A DNA stretch of 64,000 nt from Isoetes taiwanensis (GCA_021234155.1 JAJEKV010000030.1:13772079-13836078), one strand, 5' to 3'; numbered from the stretch's first letter, positions 11,345-24,060 are shown. Notes: generated by a model not told the origin, from the sequence alone. Translations and numbers: made by a program.

Positions 11345-12475
11345 ACATAATACGCATACGGAAATGAATACGGGGACCCAAAAATGAATATGGAATACGA
11401 ATACGTGAAATATGCATACGGAGAATACAGAATATTCTCTTAGAACATACCATAAAATATCGTATTTGTACTTGATCTTATCAGCTTAATCTCTATTTTT
11501 TAAATATGAAAACTGTAAGTTCTTCTATTGCAATAATAACAACATTAAGGGAAGAAAACATAAAAGTAAAGTTTATCATATTAAGGCTCTGCCCAATCTC
11601 TGAGACCACCTGCCCTAAGCATTCAGTCTCGTCACACTTTGTTCTTCTCCTACAGTATATTTGCTGCCAAATTAACATACTCTTGGCTTCTTCCTTACAG
11701 GCAATTACTACCCTTTTGCACATTATCTGTCGTGGCCGCCTTGTTCCCTTCGCTACTTGCTCAAATCTGTGGCCCCAATCAGCTCAATCCTTTTTTTCAT
11801 GCTCCAATCCATCGTTTTATCAACCAAATCTTTCCCAACGAGTTTTTTTTTCCCTGCCATTGCCAGTTTTTTCTTTTTGATCAATCCTGGTGTTCCAGCC
11901 ACACAGACAGAGATCTTGTGGTCCTGTTTGAAATGAAAGGGGGGAATTTATTTCCGGCGAGTATGGTGCTATTGTTGTTGCAAAACAGAGGAACAGGGGA
12001 TGGTTTTGTTGCTTAAAGGAACAGGGCCGGATTGAATTCTGTAGCAGTTTAAGAGCGGAGGGTTTTTAGGGGCTTATGATTTGTTGAGATGCCTCTGTCT
12101 GTAGCTCAAGAACCCTAAATAAGTTAAGCTCCGTCTGCATTCCGGCAAAGAAAGATCTCCAGCCATAGCCATAGCCGAAGAAAATGAGTGAAGACACTTA
12201 ATGCATTAGGGTCGTTTGCGCAGAGTCTAGCAGCAGGTCTAGCAGCAGGACAACAGATAAGCAGATCGAGCAGCAGGAAAATTTTTTCCCTTTGCGTGGA
12301 TTTTTTTTTTTCATTTAAAACTTAATACGGCCGTATTCTGGCCCGTATTCCATGGAATACGGGCGTATTCTCTTTCGACATTTCCTTACGGCGTATTCAT
12401 TTTTGGAATACGGTTTTCTTTAAATTTGCGTATTCGCCGTATTCTAAAGAGAATACACCCGTATAAGTCAGACCC
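11345..12475. mobile_element. Nested insertion with GAATACG-rich inverted ends
   Basis: The left end (11345-11450) is full of GAATACG and ATACGG. The right end (12320-12470) is full of CGTATTC and CCGTATT, the inverse. Both ends share CCAAAAATGAATA in opposite orientation. The interior holds weak overlapping frames near 11500-12016 that I do not recognise. This suggests a DNA transposon with repetitive subterminal regions. No target duplication was resolved. Confidence 0.4.
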
Positions 12476-13300
12476 ATACCCGGCCCTCTACGTGACCGAC
12501 TATTAGGCCTAGTTCACTGAAGGAGTCCCCGTAGCCTTTTATGCTCATGCAAGACCCCACCCCACACTTCATCACTACGGCCCCTTATTTGGTGCTTCAA
12601 TGATGCCATAGATTCCACAGCTCAGTGGGATCTTGTACACAGGCCGCATCTAATGGGAATAATACAGGGCTCTATCTAGGAGCATACTACAATACATGGG
12701 CTCAGAGGTCTCTACCCCCCGTAATCCCCCATCTCCGGAGTGCTAACTAAGCAAAGAACTACTAAACCATCAACCAAAGCACATACAGAAACTAGAGATC
12801 AGAATACTCACCATATCAATCAAGGGTTAGCCTAACAGGTAAACCACAGAGAAAAACAGAGAGAGAACACACCTCAGAGAGGCGCTACGCTATAGATCAA
12901 TAAAGAAGCCTAACAGAGGCGCTAACCTACTAGAATCACAACTAAGCTAACTATGTACTAACCGGAACCATAGCTAGCTCCACTATCCCTCTGGGTCGCC
13001 ATCCTTCTGGCTGGAACAGGGTCGAACAGCATCTCAGGGTTGGGCAGCATCTCCTCCTCCATCTCCAATTGCCCCAAATCAAATTGGGGCAAATTGGGGT
13101 GCAAACCCCAATTTGGGTGTCCCAAATTGGAAACTCTGCCTTGCCCAATCGATTTGGGCCAGGTGGCATGCTAATTATTAGCTACTTTAATAATTAAACC
13201 CCTTTAATTATTAGGTTAAGCCCTAATTTCGAATTAGGTTAAGGTTAGGTTTCCACTTTAATAATTAATGTAGCTAACCTTAGCTTAAGAATAATTAATG
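12476..13300. other. GC-richer noncoding sequence, probably the rest of the interrupted element
   Basis: No credible gene. Near 13081-13118 there is a nested hairpin built from AAATTGGGG and its complement CCCCAATTT. A 72-codon minus frame overlaps it and looks fortuitous. Confidence 0.35.
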
Positions 13301-13305
13301 TACTA

Positions 13306-13333
13306 CTAGTTATGGTGCCCGGCGTTGCCGGGC
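13306..13333 (-). mobile_element. Helitron-type 3' terminus
   Basis: On the minus strand GCCCGGCAACGCCGGGC (13317-13333) forms a hairpin, followed by ACCATAA and CTAG (13306-13309), then T. A short GC hairpin just before CTRR and insertion ahead of T define Helitron 3' ends. Two more ends with nearly the same hairpin occur at 26869 and 42792. Confidence 0.65.
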
Positions 13334-13339
13334 TGAGTA

Positions 13340-14617
13340 ACAATTTGAATGGGTGGGTGTTCCATGTTGGCTAGAATAGACAACGTGGCTTGAAGAGGGC
13401 AAGGGTAATATAGGGAAATGCTATAAGATTCATTGATAGAGATAAAAAAATCATTGTGCAAGTAATTATGAATTTATCTGATGTCGTTAGACTTTAGCAT
13501 ACTATAGAAATTTGTGTTGCAATATGAAGTTTCTACTTCATTTAATGTTGGAGCAAAGTTGGGTGTTTGAAACAATGTTATGTTATTCTAAATTATCATT
13601 GTATATTAGGGAAGGATTTGCTGCAAATATTGTTATATTGATAACTCAACGGGAAGACTCAACATATTTTTTTTACTCCTAACACTTTGATCCTATGTAG
13701 AAGAGTATAATCACGAACACATTGAAGTGTCTTACTTTGATGACCTTTCTCCTCTAAAAAGCATTTCTAGTGCTAAAATGCTTTTATGTCGATGTTTAGA
13801 GCTATTGTTATGGTCTGCACTTAAGGGACACTGATCGAGTTGCATTGCATAATTTTATGCCTTTGAGGACCCTTATCCTTTCCCTAAACTTGCCTACATG
13901 GTAAGTAAAGCAACCATGTACCATTTAGAAATATTAGGTGGGGAATGGACTTGCTTTTAACAATACCATGGGCTTTTGATTTGCTCGTATGCAGTTTCAT
14001 ATAGCTTTATGTTGGCTTGAGCAGTGTATCAAACAAAACAGCATTGTTGTAGATCTTAAAAGATTATAGTAATTGTTGTAGACATGTTAATGCGAGGAAT
14101 TTGGTTTGTCTAATTAATTCATTATGTCTAGCTTCACTTTTTTATGAATTTTCTATAGGAATATATCTATAGTGAGTTCTATGACTCACTTATATGAAAG
14201 AGGGAGTGTAACCTTGATGTCCATTATGAGTGGACTCAAATATGAAATTCAAAAAATGTGACGAAGAAAGTGGTAATGATATGTAATAACTTGTAGAGAA
14301 GTGTGTTTAGTGCAAATGGTTCATGCGACGTTATTGTATACAATTGAAGGCAAGGCGTAGAACACAGTGCTTAAAATTGTCTAGACTAACGAAATGCAGA
14401 GAGGACCATGGAAACAATTTGCAAAGTTGTGGTAAGCCAAATATATGTTAAGGAAATGTGATTTTTAATTTGTGGATCTCTGTCAACTGGAACTCTTATC
14501 ATTTCATCAAACTATTCGAGGTTTGTTAAAGACAAAAAACAATCATGTTTATCCTTTTGCAGTTATCCTTTTGCAACACAACATCTTCGTATAATACACT
14601 TGTCCTTGCATTCATGT
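13340..14617. other. No gene recognised (possibly Helitron interior)
   Basis: AT-rich. If the Helitron ending at 13306 runs rightward on the minus strand, this would be its body. I see no helicase or Rep frame and did not find its 5' TC end. Confidence 0.35.
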
Positions 14618-14619
14618 AT

Positions 14620-14896
14620 CTATCGAGCTATTTGTTTGTGTTTCCACATAGTGATGATCGTAACACATAGGTTTCTGGTTTCTGAGGATTAAAAAGACTA
14701 TAATCAGTCATAGCCATCAAAATAAGTCTTCAATAAGCATTGCATAGTACTTTAGGTCTATCGAGCTATTTGTTTGTGTTTACACATGGTGATGATCGTA
14801 ACACATAGGTTTCCGGTTTCTGAAGATTAAAAAGACCATAATCAGTCATAGCCATCAAAATGAGCCTTCAATAAGCATTGCATAGTACTTTAGGTC
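14620..14896. repeat. Tandem duplication, 138-bp period, two copies
   Basis: CTATCGAGCTATTTGTTTGT begins both copies (14620 and 14758), which then run in parallel to ACTTTAGGT with only a few differences. Noncoding. Confidence 0.8.
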
Positions 14897-15466
14897 CATT
14901 CATAAAGCTTATCTGGCAGTCAATCATCTCTTAATCACTACACCACACGAAAAGCTATTCCATAATTCTACACATCATTTCATGAAAATACCTCTACTTT
15001 ATATGTGGCATCATGTTGAGTGTTATAAAAGCAGCTTGTAGAACAGTAATCTCATTTGATTTGGAATCTAGCAACTAATAACACCCTAATAACACATGTA
15101 CATCTATAATTCATAATATAAGGCTCTAATTTTGGTCTGGATGTTTACATCTAGGGCAAAGAATGGTCTTAAGGCAAAGCCATTGGTCTAGGGTTTCCAT
15201 CCTCTCTAGAATGCTAATATCAAAGAGGACATTTTTCTCAAGGAATAACATTAAAGTCTTTTGCCATTTTAGTGGATCTATATGCAAAAATTCTAGCATG
15301 CCCCTGAATAGGAACTTCCTCTGAAAAATGGTGAAAATGTTGCTACTTGGATATATGACCTCAGGTATTTAGCAAACGCTATATGCATTATCATTTCAAT
15401 GATAAAACCACCGCTTCAATCGTGATCGCGGAAATGGCGCACTATCACTAAAAAGGTCCGTAAGAA

Positions 15467-16760
15467 CTAATTATCTTGAAGCATCTTCACAACTGTAGCC
15501 ATGTTAAGTCGATCATGTGCATTTGCACTGATGCACATTGCTGCAACTTGAAGGACTGGCTCCATGCCCTGGGTGAAGAGGCAACATTTAGAGTTAAGAA
15601 TTTCGGGATATTTTCTCACTTATCGACCTCAGTAGTCTCGCCAAAAGCTTCCTCATCGCAGAATCGTGATGCATAAACCTAAAACCAAACACGTAATTGG
15701 AATCACGTAATCACATACCCATCCTACTATATTGAGACCCTTTTCAACAAAACACGGGTCCGTTGGTCTCCTTCCACTTTCTAAAATTTAGCGTAACAAC
15801 TCCATAGCTATATACATCACTTTTTTCTCGTTGCTCTTCCATGTTGCGTGTATTCTGTATCCTCTATGTTAGCATTGCAAGAGTTGAAATATACAATCCA
15901 ATCAATAAATTATGACATGCCCGAGCCGATAGCCAAATGTTCCAAAGAACAATGGTGGTCACATGAGATTCATTCTCCTCCAATAACTTGGCTAGTCCAA
16001 AGTCCGACACCCTTGGCTCTAGATTCATGTCAAGGAGTATGTTGCTTGACTTAATGTCCCTATGTATGATTCTCGATTGCATTCATGATGTAAATAAGAC
16101 AATCCTCTTGCAGCCTCCAAGAGCAATTTTAAGCCTAGCTTTCCAACTTAGTAATGCTTCCCCGATTCACGAATCGCTTAATCCGAGTATCATATTAAAA
16201 TTTTTACTTCGTGTACTATGAAGAACTATTGGGCAACATAATGTACGCATTGTCTATTGCAGCCATAATATTTGTTTAGCTTTATTCATACACATAGCAA
16301 ATGAAGCTATTTCTTTTCATCCTTACCATGAAGGAGTTGATTCCACATGGTAGATAGTCATAAATCGAGAACCTCGCAGGTTGAATTGCAATGCCCCCTT
16401 AGGGTTGACCCGATTCCTATGCTTCATACTACCTAAGACTTCAAGTTCTCTCAAACAAATTCTATCCATCAATTGAAAAATTAGCGAGGGCATGATCTCT
16501 TAAACAATAAATGTAGGAATAGAACTCCCAAACCTTGTGGCAAGCGGTTCCAACATGCATGCATCTAACCATTTCATATTATGCGAAAGAGATTCGTTAG
16601 AGAAGAGATATGAACATTGGTGAGACAACCCGAAAAATGAATGTCACAGCCAACATCTTGCCTCTGATTCAAAACCCGTGAGCATATATTAATTACACTT
16701 TGAACGATCATGAAAATAATACCAATGAGAACCTACATCCGAGAATGATATAAGATTAAA
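15467..16760 (-). pseudogene. LRR receptor-like kinase pseudogene, FEI type
   Basis: The clearest frame (15864-16082) has [14 protein letters not shown], the catalytic HRD loop, then [19 protein letters not shown] with an intact DFG. Around it in shifted frames lie FERELEVLGSMKHRN near 16470, an [12 protein letters not shown] block near 16110, SDVYSYGVV and PCFVEKG near 15750, and GMEPVLQVAAMCISANAHDR running to a stop at 15467-15469. The block order and the FVEKGLN-like block match the FEI subfamily of LRR-RLKs, which signal in cell-wall synthesis. There are several frameshifts, and about 60 bp replace the segment after the DFG loop. A possible transmembrane stretch lies near 16740. LRRs were not identified. 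Certain of kinase; fairly sure of subfamily. Confidence 0.75.
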
Positions 16761-16764
16761 TAGT

Positions 16765-18300
16765 TGCACAAAACATAAACTTTATGTGACACTTATAGCA
16801 TTCTTTGCTCGCTATACATATAAACAGATGAAAATATAAGAACTTTCTTTTGAAATGGCATAGTTGTCCTAAAAGTTCTAGTCAATTACCCGGGGCAAAG
16901 TCGTGTCTAATAGCAACTGAAGAGCGAAGTGGTTTCAAATGACCGAAATTAACATACAAAACTTGGAAAGGATGATAATAATATACAAAACCCGCCATTT
17001 ACCTTGGTATACCTCATGCATCTTGCTCCCCGAAAGCCGAACATAACAATTCTTTGACAAAATCTCCTAAATACTGATCAATTCTGAAACATAGAAACCA
17101 TAATCAATTGAAAGCTTCTGACATACATGTAAGAAGCAACGAATTTGACAATAGGAGCTTTTATCGAAGGATTGTTTGAGTGAATGATGGTGAAAGAATA
17201 TACCAGAAGAAATGTAAAGAAAACTCAGGCTCTTTACCAATAATAGTAGTTTGGAGGAATAAAGGCACTATACTTTAGCATAAAGTGGATGTCATATAAT
17301 ATTAGACATGTGGACAACAGACATAAGTCTATGATAGCAATAAAAGGAATGAATTAAATACATGCACAATGCATATTCAAGTTCATAAGGACCTCTGTAC
17401 AACAATAACAATTATAATTATCAAATCCTATAAACTTATCTGGACCGTTCCCTTGTGCAAGTTGCCGAATGTGTACAATCCAGAGTAAATGAAGTACTGG
17501 TTCTTCTGTACTCCTGTCACAATTCCTCATCCTAAAGCCAAAAAACAAAGAAAAAGTATACATCACGATTAGATAAACGGACCCTGCCAGCCAAATGAGA
17601 TAGTAAGCTTCAAGCTTGCACCAGACGAAAGGGACATACAACATACTGTATCAATTAAACTAAAATTCGTCTTCCAAGAAAACCAGATAGGAAGGCAATG
17701 AATTTCACAATTGTTGAGGGAAAGAACGGCAACATTTTCAGAGAAGGCAAACGATTTAGAATGGCGTAAGAATTGACATGCGAGCTTATTCTTACATCGA
17801 AATAGGTAAGCTTTTGTGCGTAGAAATACTGAGAAACCGTGCATATATCACAAATCATTGCCGATCGATCTCCTTTCGAGCCAAATCTAGTTCATTAGGT
17901 GAACTTGATCGATTTGTATCTTCGATGCCGATTAAAAAGATACTAAAATAAAGATGCATAAATGAAATTGTTCTTGATTAGGAAGAGCTGACACACCTTT
18001 GCTCTCAAATCACCTTAAACCGCAAGTCGAATCGATATTTTTGTCCGTGCCTACCTTGATCCCTAATTTTTATACATTCTACACTTGGCATGGCCATCCA
18101 AATCCGGCCAGCATGCAGAGCGCCACCAGCAAGCATGCCTAATTCGGGCAAATCCAAGCCCATTTTCGACGTCTACAAAATGTTATCCCAATTTTTGTAA
18201 GCCGGAATTATTTTTCGTTGCCGGAAAAACTCCAAATCATAGTGATATCACACAACAAAAAAATACCAAAAAGTTTTCTACCAAATCAGAAACTTCCAAA
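16765..18300. other. No clear gene; possible decayed upstream part of the kinase
   Basis: Minus-strand frames at 17354-17858 are about 90 codons or less and show no definite LRR. If the kinase pseudogene had an extracellular part it would lie here, but I cannot demonstrate it. Confidence 0.35.
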
Positions 18301-18319
18301 TTAAAAAGATTGATTAATT

Positions 18320-18440
18320 ATTCATAGTGATGTGTCACGTATTTATACCCAAAAGGCGTATGAATACATGGAACGTCACATTCTCCCCACCTTAGAAATG
18401 ATGCTGTCCTCAGCATCAAGACTAGTGTAAGGTCGTCTCC
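18320..18440 (-). mobile_element. Gypsy-type pol end, polypurine tract and LTR start
   Basis: On the minus strand, a frame with LDAEDS leads into TAAGGTGGGGAGAAT, a polypurine-rich tract, and then TGTGACGTTCC (18380 downward). In plant gypsy elements of Tekay/Del type the pol gene ends in just this way against its 3' LTR. Rightward, 18440-19000 may hold further decayed pol sequence. Confidence 0.5.
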
Positions 18441-19560
18441 CCACCTTAAAGAGGTAACGGGAAGTAAGATAAGGGTCTATGCAGCACGCCTTGCAACACG
18501 TTATAACAAAATGTGTGTTGCAAGTCTTGGCACCTTGAATTCCTGTATTAATTCTACAATGTATGTAATTACATACTTACTAGCTTACAAAAAATTACAA
18601 GTACTCTAGAGTTACGTATAACAAGTGTTTGTGATGCGACTCCCTCGCCGGTTCTTCGTTCTCATTGGCGTGCTGGGTTTACACCACGCTAGAATATTAA
18701 TTTAAAGTTGGTTATGAGGGAACCACCCATACTAATTTCCTAAATGGATGCAAGACTAATCTCCCGGCGTAGGAAGAGGATGTTTCTTCCATCGTGGCCG
18801 TGGAGACAGCGTCCTATAATGCCTATACCTTTCTAAACCTTGCACTCGATCATGGCCCCAAGGGTTTAAGCGTAAGGGTCATTTAAGACGATCCTATCAT
18901 TGCCCATGATTTAGTGCTACCTTATATATGATCTCCTTGACCATGCATACCCCAGTGCACCATGGTCCAGAGGATTTATGCTGGAGAACCATTTAAGATG
19001 GTCTCATCCTCGCTAATGTGACTATTTGGCTAAGGCAAGCAAACCCTGGTCATGCCTACGTTGACAGTAGAGCACGTCCTAGGGAACACCCAAGTGGTGT
19101 CATATAGATGTCCTTGGAAGGAATTACATCGAAGTCGATTGGCGTCCTTTATATCGAGTCGATCTCTTTTCGATAGATAGGTCGCATGAACGGGTGAGTT
19201 ATTGATGTTATACTTCAAGTTATGATATTACGTTGGTGGTAGGTAGCACACAGAAACAAATTTATGTTATATAATTCAAAGAAAGTGCAATTTACGGCCA
19301 CAAAATAGAATTGTGCAACCTAGCTATGAAGGATATGTGATTGGATCGTCGAGTACTACAGTTTCAGGTTGGGTGATGAATAAGAGATACATGATGCTAG
19401 CTTGGATAGATAGAGTCGAATAATGGTTTATGAGGAGTTATAGTAGGTACTCTAATTTCTAGAACTACTACGGAAAAACACAGACAAGAATGACAAGAAT
19501 GCTGCTCATGGGCATCTCCTTGATAACCAAAACAAGTACATACTGATAGCAAGCTAGTGA
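18441..19560. other. No gene recognised
   Basis: Short frames only. A phrase similar to TTTCTAGAACTACTACGG near 19453 is repeated at 20206. Confidence 0.4.
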
Positions 19561-19564
19561 AACC

Positions 19565-19640
19565 ATTATGGCCGGGATTAAAAAACCTCGCCCTTTCGGG
19601 TTTTCGAGGAAAAACCCTGACAATAATGGGATCACTAACC
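19565..19640 (-). repeat. SINE-like fragment, inverted copy of the 4.04-kb repeat
   Basis: The minus strand reads CTCGAAAACCCGAAAGGGCG followed by a T run and AATCCCGG, as at 4.06 kb. Confidence 0.5.
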
Positions 19641-19860
19641 AATGCTAGGTCCAAAAACATAATAGATCTTGTACCCTCATGCTGACTAGCCTTATTCGGT
19701 GAAAATACATCACAGCAATGAAGATGCCAAAGACGAACATGTTTGAATTGTCTTCTCCATTGATCTTCATCTTGTGCTTCGATTCCAAAGCTCTCTTCCA
19801 AACAGCCACGCTAAACCTTGCATACACAAAAAAGACGAACCAAAAGCCACCAAGGCCATC

Positions 19861-19995
19861 CAGGCACGAAGGCCTCCAACCAGGCACTAGGGCCTCCAAC
19901 CAGGCACAAAAGCATCAACCAGGCACAAAAGCATCAACCAGGCACAAAGGCCTCAACCAGGCACTAGGCCTCCAACTAGGCACAAGGCCTCCAAC
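19861..19995. repeat. Tandem array of a 19-20-bp GGCACAAGGCC unit
   Basis: Seven units have the form GGCACAAGGCCTCCAACCA with small changes. The core GGCACAAGGCC also recurs at irregular spacing at 38250-38455. Confidence 0.75.
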
Positions 19996-20036
19996 AAAGT
20001 GTTAGTTTACAAACAAGTTATATAAGCAGGAGAAGG

Positions 20037-20206
20037 GTACGAAGGAGAAAGGGGAGATGCGAATGAGAGCTGATAAGGAAGCAAGGAACGAAAAAGAACT
20101 TAAATAAGGTGCTAGAAGGGGAAAGAATAAAAACTAACTGCTAACTACCTTCGTAGTTCTAGAACTTTGTTTTCCTTCTATTCGGTGAAACGAAGGAAAA
20201 CATCAT
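20037..20206 (+). repeat. 170-bp direct repeat, copy 1
   Basis: Starts GTACGAAGGAGAAAGGGG and ends GAAGGAAAACATCAT. It has the same length and is almost identical to 22331-22500. No primer binding site follows and it lacks TG...CA ends, so an LTR interpretation is weak. Confidence 0.75.
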
Positions 20207-20225
20207 TTCTAGAACTACTACGGAA
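20150..20225. repeat. Hairpin at the end of the 170-bp repeat
   Basis: TTCGTAGTTCTAGAA with GTTTTCCTTC on the left pairs with GAAGGAAAAC and TTCTAGAACTACTACGGAA on the right. In the second copy (22.45 kb) the right part is missing, so the full stem exists only here. Confidence 0.55.
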
Positions 20226-20229
20226 AAAC

Positions 20230-21815
20230 ACAGACAAGAATGCTGAAGAAGAGGCAGAAGAAAACAACGTAATAAGCTTGACGAAGAAAAACTAAAAGTT
20301 GTTCGTAAGCATTGAAAACTGGGTAGGAAATAACAACTTCCCATAGAAGATATTGGGTGGAAATAAAGAACTTCCCATAGAAGGTCACATACTTTCCAAA
20401 AAAAAATAATCTCCAAGAGCAATTGTAGATCCTGAATACATGGTGAATAACAAGAACAAATGGTATAGCAAAACAAGGCCGAAAAAATTATCCATGGTAA
20501 AGGTTGGGGTTATAGATGGGAGGCCCAAAGGATACGAAAAAGCACAGTTTGGCATATCAAGCAAGCCTACATAGCCATAGAAAGTTTATTTAAAAATACC
20601 CACATTGAAAAATATTTAGGAAACATAGGGTCCACTTTAAAGGTCCATGCATAAATATAGGCATAAGGACGAATGGAATTTGAGAGGAAACTGAGCAAAA
20701 TGGAATAAGTAAAAGGTCAGGATTGAGAAAGAAATGAATATATGCCAATCATATCGACTTGACTTAGCACTTAGAAGTCAACGAGAAAGCCACAACTAGA
20801 GACTTAACAATATTCAAGAAAAGTTCCATTATATATGATGCCCGAAGCAATGCCATTAACCAACCATAGTCAACTTATCTGAAAAAACTTTGACAAAGGT
20901 CAAAATATCGTAAACAAGGCACATGCATCAAATATAACCACTCTATTACTTATTATGTAGCAAGCCCTTTAACCAACATTTCTAACATGGTGGATACTTA
21001 GGTCCTTAAATTATAAAAACTCAATTGAAGTTAAAGCTTAAAAGAGGACGAAAATAGGTCTTGCACAATTAGGTTAAAAGCCAACCAATGCTGGTCGCAG
21101 AGGGCTTCCGCTCTGGCAATGTGCCCACCATACAGGTTAAGGCAAGGAAAGAAACAGGTCGGCAAGGCAAGAAGAAAAAGGATCTTCCAGTGACGAGGTC
21201 TAAGAAACGGCAACTGACGGCAAGGTAGGTTCAGAAGGATCATCAAATCCAGGGAAGCTTCTCTGATTTCTGTCATGAGGAGGGAATTAGAGTAGCGAAA
21301 TGGCAGAAGGATGATGTCAGAAAAAATACTAGAGTCGGAACCAAAGCTGCAGATTCTTAGTTAGTTCTTAGTAGAGACGGGACTTTAGTAGCCATGCCAA
21401 ATTGAAGGGAAACAAAACTTGAAGGGAAACAAACCGTATTCACCGGATAACATCTAACAAAGGATTGATTGACCACACGAGAGATCTTTGATCCATATGA
21501 AACAAGGCAAACCACATAGACAGACTAAGATGATTTATACTGCCAGCCTGCTACTACTAGGTGCAAAATGTTGTGGAACTGGAGTAAAGAGTCACTTTGC
21601 AGGATAGAATGATGCCATAAGCCCAAGCTGCTGGTAGATGTAATTCAGATTGGTTTTGGAAACCTTACAAACCATACTGAAGCCAGTAATGATTTCTGCA
21701 TACCCTGTCCAAATCCTTCTTGGCTTCATAACGCTTATTCTAAATAGGAGTTATTATATGCCACCCATTTCATAAAACAATGTTGCAATGGGCCTTTCCA
21801 TGTCTCTAATCAAAA
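20230..21815. other. No gene recognised
   Basis: Purine-rich on the plus strand in places, with short frames. Nothing recognisable. Confidence 0.4.
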
Positions 21816-22295
21816 TCAAATTATTCCTATTGATTTATCTCTGTCAAGAATAACCTTGGGTGCTGGATAGAACGCCTTCTGCAACTTTAAATGGTCCTCA
21901 AAATTTTCTTGCTTTCTAGTCTCCGTGGTTTCTATGGAAGATGCGGCTTCCTCCTCTGTTGTTGGTCTTGCTCCAAAACTTTTTAAAGATGCTAGAAGAT
22001 TTGATACGGGCTCGTTCAAGGCTTGACGGAATTGAATTTAAGCTTAGGTGTCCTTGTAAATAACAAACCAAGAGAATTGTGCCGAACCGCAGATTATGAT
22101 AAACAATTTGCCCAAATGCAAGAGAATTATCACAAAATGAAGATTATCGTAGAAAAGTTTGCCGGAGTGCAAAATATGGTAGAAAAATTGTGTAGCACTG
22201 GAATCGGCATTGAACGGCACAAACAAGACAAAGCTAAAGAAATCGGGCACACCAACAAGCAAGGAAAATCTGGCGATGAGGAATTCGGGCTATGA
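21816..22295. other. Two divergent unrecognised frames
   Basis: A minus frame (21816-22019) is acidic, with TTEEEAASSIETTETRKQ. A plus frame (22023-22295) has alternating charge, QENYHKMKIIVEKFAG, and could form a short coiled coil, but it lacks an ATG. They lie between the two 170-bp repeats. I recognise neither and cannot say whether they are exons. Confidence 0.25.
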
Positions 22296-22330
22296 AAAGG
22301 GAGAAATTCGTGTTACGAAAGGCCCAAAAC

Positions 22331-22500
22331 GTACGAAGGAGAAAGGGGAGATGTGAATGAGAGCTGATAAGGAAGCAAGGAACGAAAAAGAACTTAAATA
22401 AGGTGCTAGAAGGGGAAAGAACAAAAACTAACTGCTAACTACCTTCGTAGTTCTAGAACTTTGTTTTCCTTCTATTCGGTGAAACGAAGGAAAACATCAT
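22331..22500 (+). repeat. 170-bp direct repeat, copy 2
   Basis: See 20037-20206. The copies are 2,294 bp apart in the same orientation and differ at only a few bases. Confidence 0.75.
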
Positions 22501-22649
22501 GACTCTAGGTTTCACTACCTGTACCGGGAAGAATTACTATAAGACATGATTATGTCAGATATACGGTTGAGAAGTTACTTGTAATAGGACAACTGTGGCA
22601 CAAGATCGGCATAGAAGAATGTAAGAAATAATAATTGAAAGATGCATTG

Positions 22650-24060
22650 CAATAGTTCGGAACTTTATTTGGGCGGGTACTGAGGAAGGTGCTGTGGTTA
22701 AGGTGGCTTGGTCGGCGCATCCTCCCTCGGCGGGCGTGTGGTCCGGGTATGATGGACTTCTTACCGGCAGAGCAAAGTGCTTATTTCAAAGTTCATTTGG
22801 AGACTCCTCAATGGTGAGGATGACTCCTCCGTTCACGCCTTCTTAGACAAGCTCTTGGTCACCGTGATCCCTCTAGGCAAGAAGGTCAAGCCAAACCAAA
22901 TTCTACCTTTGGGCTTTATTTCGTGCACTCGCACCTTTTTCAAGTGCTTCTCCATTTTTTAAGGGGCTTGTTGGACAAAGATGGGAGGCGGGTCGACATC
23001 TTTTGGCCTTGCCCTCTATCCACACCCTATTAGAGACTCCATGGTGGTGGGGCACCACTGCCTCCGCACCCCTCCAAGACTCCATTGGCAAAGATCAGCC
23101 ATCCCCTTACACGTAGACGATGGGTTCTTGCAGGTGTTGTCTCTATTCAAGCATGGTATGAGGGGGCCGCCACTGCCTTGGCTCTGAATTTCGTGCAAAG
23201 TTCTTTGCTCTCTGGGTGGGATGTATCTCTATGGGAGAAGGTCGCAGTAAAATTTGCCTCTTATAGTGCAAGTTGGTGTTCTTTGAAGGGTGCCATGGGA
23301 CCTGCCATGAAAATATTCACAAAGGCAAGCACTTTGTCGATCGAGATATCGCCTTCTTTTTAGCACCACGCCCCCCGGTTGCCGATGGGTGGCACCTACA
23401 AAGTTCCACAACCCACTTTGTGTCGCATATGGGCAATGGCTTTGGGATAGGTTGCTCCATCCTAAAAGTCTCTCAGACTGGTGGTGGCAAGTTATCCACG
23501 TGTGTCCGGCAGGGTTAATGCCTTCCTCGACATCGCTATGATCCTCGTGATATCGGCAAAGATGGCCACTCTGTCTTTCGATGTTGAGACTCTTGAGCAT
23601 TGTCTCTTTAATTGTCCCGAGGTTCAACCAAAGATGGTCCCGGCTATGTGGTCTGCTTTAACTGCACACATTGGTCTCAGCCAGATCCTCTTAGCGCCCT
23701 ATCCCAATGCATGGCCTCCAAATAAACAAAGGGCATTCCATCTTGTTCCTGGTTGGCTCCTATGGTCGATATGGGAGCCGCCGCAGACACCACATCTTTC
23801 GGGCATTAATTCTTTCTCGCGACGCTGTGTTATTACTTTTGGCCCCAGGAAAAAGATATTGATGTTTCACGAAAGTGTTCCTCCCTTGACTCAAATGATG
23901 GAACGATCCGATTCAAGATCTTCAATTGATTCTTATCATTAGTCTCCTATTCGAGTAAGTACATTGTGCTCCGTGCTCAGTTCTGTGGGCATCTTTTATG
24001 CTTACACGCTTAGATGAGACATGTAAATTTTGTACTTTTTATCTGATTAATACAATTTTT
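22650..24060 (+). pseudogene. L1-like LINE ORF2 C-terminal part, frame-broken
   Basis: The frames start with FIWAGTEEGAVVKVAW and SKFIWRLLNGEDDSSVHAF, which parallel FVWGTDDEGAVVKVAW and SKFVWSILQDGASS of the LINE at 45.6 kb. Near 23590 the zinc-finger block ETLEHCLFNCPE appears, then LLWSIWEPPQ. The 3' end is probably near 24060, after TAATACAATTTTT. Several frameshifts; no RT catalytic core remains, so the copy is 5' truncated. Confidence 0.7.

Noticed and set aside
20037-22500. LTR retrotransposon bounded by the 170-bp repeats
   Set aside because: No TG...CA ends, primer binding site, purine tract or gag/pol sequence.
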